A program made the position numbers and the translations under genes. Shown here one piece after another: positions 53,943 through 63,105 of a stretch of DNA of 64,000 bases. How positions within the stretch are numbered: the stretch's first letter is position 1; the number at the start of each line of letters is the position of its first letter. Origin of the DNA: Saccharibacillus sp. JS10 (GTDB lineage: Bacteria > Bacillota > Bacilli > Paenibacillales > Paenibacillaceae); assembly GCF_024436065.1 (NCBI RefSeq), contig NZ_JANFNS010000002.1:62001-126000 (forward strand), in the 5' to 3' direction. The notes below the pieces were generated by a model. It was not told the origin of the DNA and did no database searches. It saw only the letters and a program-made list of their open reading frames with translations.

Positions 53943-54494
53943 TTGAAAAATTTATCCGTAATGATCGCTGAACACCGTTATTTAAAAGGAAAGCGTATTT
54001 CGCTGCGCCCGATTGAACTTTCGGACGATGCCCAAATGACTGAATATACGTCTGATGAAGAAACGACACGTTATATTTTTGCCGAACCCAAAAATTTAGA
54101 GCAAACCCGTCGATTGATCGCAGGCTACTATTTGCGTGAACCGATCGGTAAATACGCAGTCGTCTTGAACGATAGCGGTAAACTGATCGGAACGATCGAA
54201 TTTCGGATCGAAGACCAGACGCGCAGCGGCGATCTAGGGTTTACGCTTAGTCGTCATTATTGGGGACACGGTTATATGACCGAAGCGGCCGAATTGATCT
54301 TGGATTTGGCATTCCGCGTACTTCAACTTGAGCGCGTCCATGCCGCCCATGAGACCGCGAACTTGGCATCCGGTCGATTGCTTCTTCGTATCGGAATGAC
54401 CCATGAAGGCACTCGCCGCAAAGACCATCTTGCAGGCGGACGCCTGGTTGATAGCGCATATTATTCGATTCTAAAAGAAGAATATGAAGCTTAA
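53943..54494 (+). CDS. RimJ/RimL-type GNAT acetyltransferase
   Basis: Acetyl-CoA N-acetyltransferase of 183 residues: ISLRPIELSDDAQMTEYTSD start (about 18-37), strand LIGTIEFRI, acetyl-CoA loop region HYWGHGYMTEAAELILDLAF (about 104-123) and TANLASGRLLLRIGM. The start is TTG 53943, 7 nt after GGGAGAG. Relatives acetylate ribosomal protein N-termini or antibiotics/metabolites; the substrate is not predictable. Confidence 0.9.
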   Translation: MKNLSVMIAEHRYLKGKRISLRPIELSDDAQMTEYTSDEETTRYIFAEPKNLEQTRRLIAGYYLREPIGKYAVVLNDSGKLIGTIEFRIEDQTRSGDLGFTLSRHYWGHGYMTEAAELILDLAFRVLQLERVHAAHETANLASGRLLLRIGMTHEGTRRKDHLAGGRLVDSAYYSILKEEYEA

Positions 54495-54541
54495 AAAAGT
54501 TCTCTAAAGAGATATTTTTGCAGAAATTCTAACGTAACTAG

Positions 54542-54683
54542 AAGTGAAAAGGTGGAGAAGGAAATTCAGTGAAGGAATGTAATGTTCGCCTTTGAAATCG
54601 GGAAAATTCCAATCAAAATTTAATCCTTTTTCCCGATTTCAACACGCGACCGGAACGAATTTTCTTCGGAATCTTTTCACTTC
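54542..54683 (+). ncRNA. Structured intergenic element
   Basis: The 436-bp gap 54495-54930 has no gene. It contains a nested fold: P1, GAAGTGAAAAGGT (54542-54554) with ATCTTTTCACTTC (54671-54683), 13 bp; P2, GAAGGAAATTC (54558-54568) with GAATTTCTTC (54658-54667), one bulged G; P3, a perfect 13-bp hairpin GAAATCGGGAAAA (54595-54607) with TTTTCCCGATTTC (54629-54641). A terminator follows at 54712. It may be a small RNA or a MITE-like palindromic element; no target-site duplication was seen. Confidence 0.4.
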
Positions 54684-54711
54684 CCGCGCAAAAGCAAATT
54701 CTCCAAAATCT

Positions 54712-54738
54712 AAGCTCTCTTAATGAGAGCTTTTTTTA
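54712..54738 (+). terminator. Intrinsic terminator
   Basis: AAGCTCTC, TTAAT loop, GAGAGCTT then TTTTT. Confidence 0.88.
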
Positions 54739-54930
54739 ATGAAATCACACAATTAAGCCGATATAAATTGAATTGGAGCGCATTTAACCTTCTCAGGTCA
54801 AAGAATAGGAAAAATCGCGAAGAAAGTAGAAAATATTGTCTGAAATGCGGAGTGACGCTTGCTTGCTTATCGTCTATAATGGGCGTATATACCTATGATT
54901 AGTAAATCTTAAGACTCATGGAGGGTTTTT

Positions 54931-56634
54931 ATGAAACCGATGAAGGAACAGCGTGAGGATTTGATTCGTGTCACATCCAAGACGCTGTTTTCGCTATTGG
55001 ACTCCGTTATCGATGCGAACACCTTTTTTATGGCTTATAACAATGGCAGACAAAATACAATTTTAAGTGCTTGGAATCGCGATGAAGAACTGATTACAGA
55101 AGGAGCCGTCTTACCTTATTCCGCTTCTTATTGCAGTCTGGTTGGCGAGAAAGACGCTCTCGTGATGATTGAAGATACGACCCAATCGCCGCTCACTTGC
55201 GATATGCCGGTTACTGTAGATATGGGCAAAGTCAGTTTTTTGGGCGTGCCGATTCGTTTGAAAAACGGAGATCTATACGGAACGATCTGTTCGCTGGATC
55301 GCGAGCATATTTTTACCGATCAAGATGGAGAGCGGTTAATGCACGTTGCTTCGGTCGTATCGGGTCTGATCCAATTGGAAGCTACGACGTATTTTGACGA
55401 TTTGACCGGATTTTTGCGGTATAGCGCATTGGAATCGCTTTACGAACGAGAACTATCGGACGTAGCGACCTCTGTTATTTTTATGGATTTAGATAATTTT
55501 AAAGAAGTGAACGACGGCTATGGACATTCTACAGGAGACCGGGTTCTTCAGTCGCTGGCGCGCGCGATTCGCAAAGCGGCTGAACCGGATTGGTTATTGT
55601 GCCGCTATGGCGGCGATGAATTTGTCGTCGTATTGCCTACGAACGATGCAAATAAAGTTCGAAAAGCCGTAGACGATCTAGTAGAGGCGTTTCGGGAAGA
55701 AGATATGCCGCTAACGGATGAAGAAGAATCGCCGACGTTATCGATTGGCGTATGCCTCGAAGCGGATTCGCTACGTGAATATATCGAGCGCGCAGATATG
55801 GCGATGTATCGAATTAAAAAAGGTGGCAAAGCAGGCGTCAGCATCTTCCGCGTCGAAGACGAGCAAGCGGAACTCGATATGAGACAAGCGCTTCAAGGCG
55901 GCGAATTAGAACTTCATTTTCAACCGATTGTCGATGCGGAAGACGGACATTCTCTGGCTTACGAAGCTTTGCTTAGATGGAATCACCCGACGCGCGGCAG
56001 CGTACCTCCCGGAGAAGCGATCGAAGCAGCGGAAAAAGCGGGTCTGATCCAACAAGTCGATTTGTGGGTTCTGCGTGAAGCTTGCATGGCGACCCATCTG
56101 CTACGTCCGATTGAACGGATTCATGTCAATATTACGGTGAAATCACTTCGTGATCCGTATTTTGTCGAACAAGCGGAACAAGTTTTTTTCGAAACCGGTT
56201 GTTCGCCAGACAAAATCGAAATTGAGTTGAATGAAACGACGCAACGTTTGGATGCTTCGCATATTTTGCCGCAGCTTCTTCAATTACGTGAATGGGGCGT
56301 GACGTTCTCGCTGGACGATCTGGGAAGCCAATCTTCTTCGGGAATCGGTCTGCTGCAAGAACTGCCGATCTCGACTTTGAAAATCGATCGCGTGTTATCT
56401 CAAAATGCGGAGCATAACCCGATTAGTCGAGCGATGATTCGCGGAGTTGTCGCTATGGCGCAAGAACTGCAACTTTCTGTAGTGGTCGAAGGAGTCGAGA
56501 CAGACAAGCAACATCGATTACTGCTATCGCTTGGATGTTTGCATATGCAAGGGTACTATTTTTCCAGACCTAAGCCGCTTCGGCAATTGCGTTTGGAAGA
56601 AAAACAAAGAAATAAAATCGCTTTTACCTCATAA
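54931..56634 (+). CDS. GAF-GGDEF-EAL cyclic-di-GMP enzyme
   Basis: Soluble second-messenger protein of 567 residues. An N-terminal GAF sensor spans about 20-155. The GGDEF domain has an intact RYGGDEF at about 225-231, but the Arg of the upstream RxxD inhibitory site appears missing. The EAL domain has YEALLRW (Glu about 345), EIELNET, DDLGS in place of DDFG, LKID and EGVE, so both cyclase and phosphodiesterase active sites look largely intact. GGAGGG precedes ATG 54931. It is monocistronic. Which activity dominates cannot be said; GAF probably switches it. Confidence 0.92.
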   Translation: MKPMKEQREDLIRVTSKTLFSLLDSVIDANTFFMAYNNGRQNTILSAWNRDEELITEGAVLPYSASYCSLVGEKDALVMIEDTTQSPLTCDMPVTVDMGKVSFLGVPIRLKNGDLYGTICSLDREHIFTDQDGERLMHVASVVSGLIQLEATTYFDDLTGFLRYSALESLYERELSDVATSVIFMDLDNFKEVNDGYGHSTGDRVLQSLARAIRKAAEPDWLLCRYGGDEFVVVLPTNDANKVRKAVDDLVEAFREEDMPLTDEEESPTLSIGVCLEADSLREYIERADMAMYRIKKGGKAGVSIFRVEDEQAELDMRQALQGGELELHFQPIVDAEDGHSLAYEALLRWNHPTRGSVPPGEAIEAAEKAGLIQQVDLWVLREACMATHLLRPIERIHVNITVKSLRDPYFVEQAEQVFFETGCSPDKIEIELNETTQRLDASHILPQLLQLREWGVTFSLDDLGSQSSSGIGLLQELPISTLKIDRVLSQNAEHNPISRAMIRGVVAMAQELQLSVVVEGVETDKQHRLLLSLGCLHMQGYYFSRPKPLRQLRLEEKQRNKIAFTS

Positions 56635-56637
56635 GCC

Positions 56638-56674
56638 AAACAGGGTTTCCGAAAAATACGGGAATCCTGTTTTT
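56638..56674 (+). terminator. Intrinsic terminator
   Basis: AAACAGGGTTTCCG, loop, CGGGAATCCTGTTTTT. Confidence 0.9.
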
Positions 56675-56798
56675 ATTTTTTTGAAAAATGTCTACAAGCT
56701 ACCCCAAATTGTATCGTTTAAATCGCTAACGTCGCGGTTACATAACAAACGAGACACCATGGAAAATCGAGATTCGTATACCCGAGGAGGAATTCAAC

Positions 56799-57695
56799 AT
56801 GAGCGACTTGTACAAAATGCAAGACCCTACAACTCAGTTTACGAAAGCCGGACCGGAATTCGAACAACAACAAGAAGGTCCAGGTCTACAAAAAGACATG
56901 ACTCCGATTCCGGATTCAGGTGAAACGTCTTATGTCGGCAAAGAACGTCTAGTCGGTCGTAAGGCTGTCGTAACTGGAGCGGATAGCGGGATTGGTCGCG
57001 CCGCAGCGATCGCTTATGCAAGAGAAGGCGCCGATGTGGTATTGTCGTATCTGCCGGAAGAAGAAGCCGATGCGCAAGAAGTCGTGAAGTTGATTGAAGC
57101 CGAAGGACGTAAAGCGGTAGCGATGCCGGGGGATTTAAAGGACGAAAGCTACTGCGTGAATTTGATCGAAACTTCGGTAAAAGAACTTGGCGGTATCGAT
57201 ATTCTGGCGATTGTAGCGGGTAAGCAGCAGTTCCGCGAAAGTATCGAAGAAATCACGACCGAGCAATTCGACGAAACGTTCAAAACGAATGTATATTCGA
57301 TGTTCTGGCTGTGCAAAGCGGCGATTCCGCATATGAAGCCGGGTAGCTCGATTATCAATACTTCTTCGATCCAAGCTTATAGCCCATCGGAAATTTTGCT
57401 GGATTATGCGACAACCAAAGCCGCAATCAACACATTCAGCAAAGCATTGGCACAACAATTAGGTCCGAAAGGTATCCGTGTCAACGTGGTTGCTCCGGGT
57501 CCAGTCTGGACACCGCTGCAAGTCGCAGGCGGTCAACCACCGGATAAGTTGCCTGAATTCGGTTCGCAAACGCCGCTGGGTCGTCCGGGTCAACCGGTCG
57601 AAATGGCTCCGGCTTATGTCTTCTTGGCAAGCCAAGAGTCCAGCTACGTAACAGGCGAGACGCTGAATGCCAATGGCGGTATGGTTTCTCCATAA
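56799..57695 (+). CDS. Stress-type short-chain dehydrogenase (YdaD/YhxC-like)
   Basis: SDR of 298 residues with the N-terminal extension ([20 protein letters not shown], about 10-29) typical of Bacillus general-stress SDRs such as YdaD. The cofactor motif is [10 protein letters not shown] (about 59-68). The canonical NNAG is replaced by IVAG. Catalytic DYATTK corresponds to YxxxK (about 203-208) and Ser to [15 protein letters not shown] precedes ATG 56799. Physiological substrates of this group are unknown. A sigma-B-like GTTTAA at 56716 was judged weak. Confidence 0.88.
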   Translation: MSDLYKMQDPTTQFTKAGPEFEQQQEGPGLQKDMTPIPDSGETSYVGKERLVGRKAVVTGADSGIGRAAAIAYAREGADVVLSYLPEEEADAQEVVKLIEAEGRKAVAMPGDLKDESYCVNLIETSVKELGGIDILAIVAGKQQFRESIEEITTEQFDETFKTNVYSMFWLCKAAIPHMKPGSSIINTSSIQAYSPSEILLDYATTKAAINTFSKALAQQLGPKGIRVNVVAPGPVWTPLQVAGGQPPDKLPEFGSQTPLGRPGQPVEMAPAYVFLASQESSYVTGETLNANGGMVSP

Positions 57696-57714
57696 CTATG
57701 AGTTCTGTATCAAT

Positions 57715-57750
57715 AAAAAGGATGTTTCCCACATGGGAAACATCCTTTTT
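57715..57750. terminator. Bidirectional terminator
   Basis: AAAAAGGATGTTTCCC, AT, GGGAAACATCCTTTTT between convergent genes. Confidence 0.95.
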
Positions 57751-57763
57751 GTATTTATTTCTT

Positions 57764-58219
57764 TTACAGCGTCTTCGTCATAAATAAACTATTTACATCC
57801 AATACATAATCTCCAAAAGGTTCACATTCGACAAAACCATGCTTTTCATACAAGCGACAAGCCGGTGCAAAAGCTTCCATCGAACCGGTTTCCAGACTGA
57901 TGCGTTGATATCCACGAGCACGTGCTTCTTCAAAGATATGCAGTAATAACTTCTCGGCGACGCCTTTACGCAGATGATTGCGGTCGGTCTTCATTGATTT
58001 CAGTTCGACATGGTGGTCGTCCAACTGTTTGATCGCCCCGCAGCCCATCAGTTCGTTGTTGTCCCACAACGTCCAAAATGTAATCTCCGGTTTGCGAAGC
58101 TTTTCCAAATCAAGCGCATGTACACTTTCCGGCGGCGAATGTAAGTGCATTTGCTGAAGATGATCTTCCAGTAATGCTGCGATCTCAGGTCCTTGCAGGT
58201 CGTCTATTTTGATTTGCAA
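57764..58219 (-). CDS. GNAT acetyltransferase (YsnE-like)
   Basis: Acetyltransferase of 151 residues: strand MGCGAIKQLDDHHVELKSMK (about 58-77), acetyl-CoA loop NHLRKGVAEKLL (about 81-92) and CRLYEKHGF near the end. The start is TTG 58219 (TTG CAA ATC), 9 nt after AAAGGAG on the minus strand. Substrate unknown. The 269-bp region between it and the divergent gene at 58489 contains only a weak hairpin (ATGAAATTCGATTTCAT then T, about 58349-58370). Confidence 0.88.
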   Translation of the reverse strand: MQIKIDDLQGPEIAALLEDHLQQMHLHSPPESVHALDLEKLRKPEITFWTLWDNNELMGCGAIKQLDDHHVELKSMKTDRNHLRKGVAEKLLLHIFEEARARGYQRISLETGSMEAFAPACRLYEKHGFVECEPFGDYVLDVNSLFMTKTL

Positions 58220-58488
58220 TGCGTTCCACTCCTTTAAGTGTCTCCAAAAGACAAGTTAGAGATCAATCATTTCTACTATTTAACGCGAATTTTTATGGAA
58301 AAACAAGAATAAACCTAACACCAGATCTATCTTTTATTTTAGCTCGCGATGAAATTCGATTTCATTTTTCTAACAAGGTGAAAGGTAATCGTGCAAGCGG
58401 CGACCAATCTCTTTTTAAATGCTTTATACGGAAGTTTGTTCAAGTACGATAAAGATCAAATGGAGTAAAAATAGGAGAGATAACTGTG

Positions 58489-59550
58489 ATGAATATAGGA
58501 ACGATAGGTACAGGCTCAATCGTAGAAGCTACTTTGTCTGCAATCGAACGATTGGAAAAAGTCACATGTACAGCGATGTATTCTCGGAAAAAAGAAAATG
58601 CAGAGATGCTCGCGAATCGATATCAAGTAGAGAATATCTATACGGACTTAAATTCTTTATTTACAGATTCCAATATTGATTTGATTTATATCGCTTCGCC
58701 TAATAGCCTGCATTATGAACATGCGTATCAAGCGCTGCAGCACGGCAAACATGTCGTCTGCGAAAAGCCTTTTACTTCGACGCTGCAAGAAGCAGAGCAA
58801 TTAATCGCCTTAGCAAAAGAAAAAAACTTATTTTTATTCGAAGGTATCTCTAATATCCACCTGCCTAATTTGAAGATCGTACACGAACAATTGGACAAAT
58901 TGGGACCGATTAAACTCATCCAGTGCAATTACAGTCAATATTCGCAGAGATATAACGATCTATTGGCAGGGCATACGCCGAATGTATTCAATCCTCGATT
59001 TTCCGGCGGCGCGCTGATGGATATTAATAATTACAATCTTCATTTGATCGTTGATTTGTTTGGGTTACCTGATTCTGTATCATACACCGCTAATCTTCAT
59101 CCTAACGGAATCGATACTTCCGGTGTTGCAATATTGAAATATCCGCAGTGGATTGCGACTTGTACAGGTTCCAAAGATACGAGCGGGCTGAATTTTGTCT
59201 TGATCCAAGGAGAGCAAGGGTATCTTCATATTGTAGACGGAGCGAACGGCTGCAAAGAAGTTCGGCTGCATTTCCGGCAAGAGCCTGTCCAGATTTTTAA
59301 CGCGCAGACTCAAGACGATCGGTTGTATTACGAATGGGAGCATTTTCGAGACGTATATATAAACAATGACGTAGCCAGATGCCATGAATTACTTGAACAT
59401 AGCTATAGAGTGATGAATGTACTTACAACTGCTCGAAAAGACGCAGGGATCGTTTTTGCAGCAGACCAGTATCGATTGCGATCAATACGTATCGGTAATA
59501 CTGCTCATATACAACATATCGAACAAATACAATGTAGAGATCATGGATGA
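58489..59550 (+). CDS. Gfo/Idh/MocA-family oxidoreductase
   Basis: NAD(P)-dependent sugar or cyclitol dehydrogenase of about 353 residues. Rossmann start MNIGTIGTGSIVEA, then YIASPNSLHYEHA, and the family motif GKHVVCEKPF (about 83-92, Lys in EKP). The substrate domain includes FSGGALMDINNYNLHLIVD, with the conserved D..YN/H pattern. ATG 58489 is 10 nt after AGGAGA; GTG 58486 is possible. Typical family sequence ends near AGIVFAAD; the last 25 or so residues overlap the convergent RpiR gene by 69 bp. Probably part of a sugar-catabolism cluster. Confidence 0.87.
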   Translation: MNIGTIGTGSIVEATLSAIERLEKVTCTAMYSRKKENAEMLANRYQVENIYTDLNSLFTDSNIDLIYIASPNSLHYEHAYQALQHGKHVVCEKPFTSTLQEAEQLIALAKEKNLFLFEGISNIHLPNLKIVHEQLDKLGPIKLIQCNYSQYSQRYNDLLAGHTPNVFNPRFSGGALMDINNYNLHLIVDLFGLPDSVSYTANLHPNGIDTSGVAILKYPQWIATCTGSKDTSGLNFVLIQGEQGYLHIVDGANGCKEVRLHFRQEPVQIFNAQTQDDRLYYEWEHFRDVYINNDVARCHELLEHSYRVMNVLTTARKDAGIVFAADQYRLRSIRIGNTAHIQHIEQIQCRDHG

Positions 59551-60276
59551 CATTTTGGAAAGGCGCAATTGTTCGTGATAGCCATGCGTGAGTAGCGTTT
59601 CGGTGCAAAGTGCAGCTAACGTCGAATCGTTGGCGGAGGTTACAGCGACCGTATTCATATTTTTATCACGAAGCGATGCAGCGACTTCGATCATCGAACG
59701 ATTTTCTCCGGTATTGGAAACGATAAAAGACAACGTCGATGTATCGGGCTTCAAAGTCAGCAAGTAATGTTGATTCACATGGTTATGAGGAATAGCCGCA
59801 ATACCGAGTTCATTCCATTTGATACAAGCTTGCTGCGCGATATAGTAATTGGTGTCGCTACCGTAGATATCGATCCGATCGGCGCGTTTCACCCAATCCG
59901 CGATTTTGGTCAACGTCGAAAGATTGAGCGAGCGACGTGTATCGTCTAAGGCTTGTCCATACAGATAAGGAACCGAATCGATAACTGCTTGGATATCACC
60001 TTGTTGAAGCGGAGGTTCTTTTTCAGCTTTCATCGAAGAAGACGTTTGCCGATATTGCAAAGCAAGCTTAAGCTGAAAGTCTGGATACCCTTGGGTACCC
60101 AGCTTTTTGCATAGGCGAACAATAGTCGATGCGCTGGTTAACGTTTGCTGAGCTAATTCATGCGCGGTAGAATAAAACACAACTTCGGGATCTTTTAAAA
60201 TATAATCAACGATATGCTTTTCTTGCGAAGTCAGCTGAGAAGCATATTTTAATCGTTGCAGTAGATCGAACTCCAT
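59482..60276 (-). CDS. RpiR/HexR-family transcription regulator
   Basis: Sugar-phosphate-responsive regulator of about 264 residues. The N-terminal HTH_6 domain (about 1-75; TSASTIVRLCKKLG recognition helix) is followed by a SIS domain (about 110-240; IYGSDTNYYIAQQ and FIVSNTGENRSMIEVA). ATG 60276 gives a normal family N-terminus. AAAGGA lies about 12 nt upstream; ATG 60288 and TTG 60306 are alternatives. The C-terminus is slightly short and overlaps the Gfo/Idh/MocA gene. It is divergent from an AraC regulator with a short shared promoter region. Confidence 0.85.
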   Translation of the reverse strand: MEFDLLQRLKYASQLTSQEKHIVDYILKDPEVVFYSTAHELAQQTLTSASTIVRLCKKLGTQGYPDFQLKLALQYRQTSSSMKAEKEPPLQQGDIQAVIDSVPYLYGQALDDTRRSLNLSTLTKIADWVKRADRIDIYGSDTNYYIAQQACIKWNELGIAAIPHNHVNQHYLLTLKPDTSTLSFIVSNTGENRSMIEVAASLRDKNMNTVAVTSANDSTLAALCTETLLTHGYHEQLRLSKMSSMISTLYLFDMLYMSSITDTY

Positions 60277-60365
60277 ATTTTGCTTCATTCCTTTCTCAAG
60301 CCGCAATCTGTATCTATTTTATACTAAAATGTCTGATTTTCATGTACAGCATAGGAGGACGCCAT

Positions 60366-61313
60366 ATGTCCGAAGCTCGCGGAAGTCTGTTTCAACAGAA
60401 CTTGTTACACAGCGGATTCAGCCCTTTTTTCCATGCCTACTATTATAAACAATGGAATGCTTATCAAATGGATTATCATATTCACGATTCGACCGAGATT
60501 ATGTATTTGATGAGCGGAAGTTGTAGGGTCGACGTGAAAGTCGACGAGCGCGAAGAACATTATCGGTTAAAAAAAGGCGAGTTGATCGTACTGGACGCCA
60601 ACGTGCCGCATCGATTGATTGTGGAGTCCGGTATGACGTGCCGGATGCTGAACGTCGAGTTTTCTTTTGCTCCGTTATCGTCGGACGAAGAATCTTCGCT
60701 GAGTATTCAAAAATTAGCCCATCAAGAATCGGTATTGGAGGAATTTCTATATACGCCTTTCTCAAGTCTGGTATTGCCCGATCCTGAAGAAGTCCTTTAT
60801 ACATTAAAATCGCTCGTACTGGAGTTAGATCGGCAGCATAATAAGTCTAGTATCATGGTGAATTTGTTATTCGCTGAATTATTGCTGCGTCTTGCACGAT
60901 TGCACCGCGAACAGATTAATCCAAGTCGTCAGCAAGCCCATCATTATATCCGCAAAGCGACCGAATATTTGCACCAAAACTATGACCGAAATATTCGAGT
61001 CGAGGATATAGCGTCGGCGGTGAATTTGCATCCGGGATATTTGCACCGTTTGTTTAAACAGCAGACTGGGCGCACGTTAACCGATTATTTGAATCAACTT
61101 CGGATCGATAAGGCGAAAATGTTGCTTGCGGGAAGCGTGATTCCGATTGCCGATATTGCGGACTATGTAGGGATTGGTAGCCGCCAATATTTTCATCTGC
61201 TTTTTCGAAAATATACACAGTGTACGCCGACCGAATACCGAGCGCGCAATGAAGCAAACTCGTGGGCGAATGATTCGGAACTTTCAGACGAAATAAAAAG
61301 TGAGGATTTTTGA
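60366..61313 (+). CDS. AraC-family regulator with cupin sensor
   Basis: Transcription activator of 315 residues: N-terminal AraC-type cupin (about 30-95, HIHDSTEIMYLMSGS; KKGELIVLDANVPH) for sugar binding and C-terminal double helix-turn-helix (about 205-300; IRVEDIASAVNLHPGYLHRL, IADIADYVGIGSRQYFHLLF). AGGAGG precedes ATG 60366, excluding the GTG/ATG at 60342. It lies 120 bp before a GH4 alpha-galactosidase gene that it likely activates. Confidence 0.9.
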   Translation: MSEARGSLFQQNLLHSGFSPFFHAYYYKQWNAYQMDYHIHDSTEIMYLMSGSCRVDVKVDEREEHYRLKKGELIVLDANVPHRLIVESGMTCRMLNVEFSFAPLSSDEESSLSIQKLAHQESVLEEFLYTPFSSLVLPDPEEVLYTLKSLVLELDRQHNKSSIMVNLLFAELLLRLARLHREQINPSRQQAHHYIRKATEYLHQNYDRNIRVEDIASAVNLHPGYLHRLFKQQTGRTLTDYLNQLRIDKAKMLLAGSVIPIADIADYVGIGSRQYFHLLFRKYTQCTPTEYRARNEANSWANDSELSDEIKSEDF

Positions 61314-61433
61314 CACTTTTTCATCCAAAGAGTCACGATATTGATAACGCTTCCCGATTCCCCTTTGGTAAGATGAGAACGTTAAGGTTCAGCACCAGAA
61401 AGCATCTACCAGCGGATATAGGGGGAATAGAAG

Positions 61434-62945
61434 ATGGCGTTCAAAGTAGCTTTTATCGGGGCGGGAAGTATCGGATTTACACGAGGGTTGCTGCGCGATC
61501 TACTCAGCGTAACGGAGTTTGCCGATATCGATGTATCGTTTATGGATATCGATCAACGGAATTTGGATATGGTGACTGAGCTTTGCCAACGCGATGTGAA
61601 TGAGAATGGGCTGTCCATTCAGATCCATTCCACGACGGATCGCAGTGAAGCCTTGCAAGGCGCCAAGTACGTATTTTGTACAATCCGCGTGGGCGGGTTA
61701 GAAGCTTTTGCTACGGATGTCGATATCCCGCTCAAATACGGCGTCGATCAATGCGTGGGCGATACGTTGTCGGCGGGCGGCATTATGTATGGACAACGCG
61801 GAATCGTAGAGATGCTCAATATTTGCCGAGATATTCGTGAACATGCGGCGCCGGATGTACTGCTGCTCAATTATTCGAACCCGATGGCGATGCTGACTTG
61901 GGCTTGCAACGTGTATGGCGGCGTGCGTACGATAGGGCTTTGTCACGGCGTACAGCACGGTCATCACCAGATTGCGGAAGTATACGGTTTGGAGAAAAAA
62001 GACGTCGATATTATCTGCGCGGGGATCAATCATCAGACGTGGTATATCTCAGCTACGCATGAAGGGCGCGACCTGACCGAAGGATTGCTCGAAGCTTTTG
62101 AAAATCACCCGGAATATAGCCGCACAGAAAAAGTTCGGATCGATATGCTGCGCCGATTCGGCTATTACAGCACAGAGTCAAACGGGCACCTCAGCGAATA
62201 TGTGCCGTGGTATCGGAAACGCAGCGACGAAATCCAAGACTGGATCGATCTGAGCAGCTGGATCAACGGCGAGACCGGAGGATATTTGCGCGTATGCACC
62301 GAAGGCCGCAACTGGTTCGAGACTGATTTTCCGAACTGGCTCAAAGACCCGGCGTTCGAATACGGAGCTGAACATCGCGGCGAAGAACACGGTTCGTATA
62401 TCGTAGAAGGTCTGGAGACCGGGCGCGTATACCGCGGGCATTTCAATACGATTAACGGCGGCGTCATTACGAATCTGCCTGCGGATGCGATTATCGAAGC
62501 CCCGGGTTATGTGGATCGCAACGGCATTTCGATGCCAGTCGTCGGTGATTTGCCGCTTGGAGCCGCGGCGGTCTGCAACGTGAGTATTTCGGTGCAGCGT
62601 CTAGCCGTCGAAGCAGCCGTACATGGCGACGACAAACTGCTGCGTCAAGCGTTTATGATGGACCCGCTTGTTGGCGCAGTCTGCAATCCGAAAGAAATTT
62701 GGCAGATGGTTGACGAGATGTTGGTCGCGGGAGAAGCATGGTTGCCGCAGTATGGCGATGCAATCGCATCAGCGAAAGAACGTCTGAACGCAGGTAATCT
62801 GATCCCGACGCGCGAAGGCAATCAAGGGGCGGCACGTCTCAAAGTCAAAACGGTCGAAGAAATGCAGCAAGACCGCGAAGCGGCGAACAAAAATGCGGGA
62901 GAATCGGATAAAGGCAAAGACCGCGAGAAAGTACAAGAAGTCTAA
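61434..62945 (+). CDS. GH4 alpha-galactosidase (MelA-like)
   Basis: NAD+- and Mn2+-dependent glycosidase of 503 residues that cleaves alpha-galactosides such as melibiose by a redox mechanism. The N-terminal Rossmann motif is GAGSIGFTRGLLRDLL (about 9-24), followed by DIDQRNLDMV, NYSNPMAMLTW (about 145-155) and GLCHGVQHGH with the metal-binding Cys/His (about 166-175). INHQTW is a family marker. Family members are about 430-450 residues; a charged tail (about 475-503, many Lys/Glu/Asp) is extra. GGGGGAA precedes ATG 61434. Confidence 0.92.
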   Translation: MAFKVAFIGAGSIGFTRGLLRDLLSVTEFADIDVSFMDIDQRNLDMVTELCQRDVNENGLSIQIHSTTDRSEALQGAKYVFCTIRVGGLEAFATDVDIPLKYGVDQCVGDTLSAGGIMYGQRGIVEMLNICRDIREHAAPDVLLLNYSNPMAMLTWACNVYGGVRTIGLCHGVQHGHHQIAEVYGLEKKDVDIICAGINHQTWYISATHEGRDLTEGLLEAFENHPEYSRTEKVRIDMLRRFGYYSTESNGHLSEYVPWYRKRSDEIQDWIDLSSWINGETGGYLRVCTEGRNWFETDFPNWLKDPAFEYGAEHRGEEHGSYIVEGLETGRVYRGHFNTINGGVITNLPADAIIEAPGYVDRNGISMPVVGDLPLGAAAVCNVSISVQRLAVEAAVHGDDKLLRQAFMMDPLVGAVCNPKEIWQMVDEMLVAGEAWLPQYGDAIASAKERLNAGNLIPTREGNQGAARLKVKTVEEMQQDREAANKNAGESDKGKDREKVQEV

Positions 62946-62980
62946 AATGGTCACGTCTGCATAGAGATGGATGAAACGAG

Positions 62981-63013
62981 CATCGTTCGCCTTAAAGCGA
63001 GCGGTGTTTTTTT
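62981..63013 (+). terminator. Intrinsic terminator after the GH4 gene
   Basis: CATCGTTCGC, loop, GCGAGCGGTG (two G-U pairs), then seven T. Confidence 0.9.
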
Positions 63014-63105
63014 CGATTTTGCGATAAGGATCGGGTACACTTAAAGAAAAGTTACATTTACGTTTTCTGATCGAGTTTGATAGAGAAAGGATCGAATTGA
63101 ACATC

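Noticed and set aside
54542-54738. T-box or other known riboswitch for the GGDEF-EAL gene
   Set aside because: No T-box sequence, specifier loop or known aptamer core was recognised, and the terminator is far from the gene.
56716-56741. Sigma-B promoter before the stress-type SDR
   Set aside because: GTTTAA fits but the -10 GGTTAC is poor and many Paenibacillaceae lack sigma-B.
61342-61355. Catabolite (cre) site before the GH4 gene
   Set aside because: TGATAACGCTTCCC misses two conserved cre positions.
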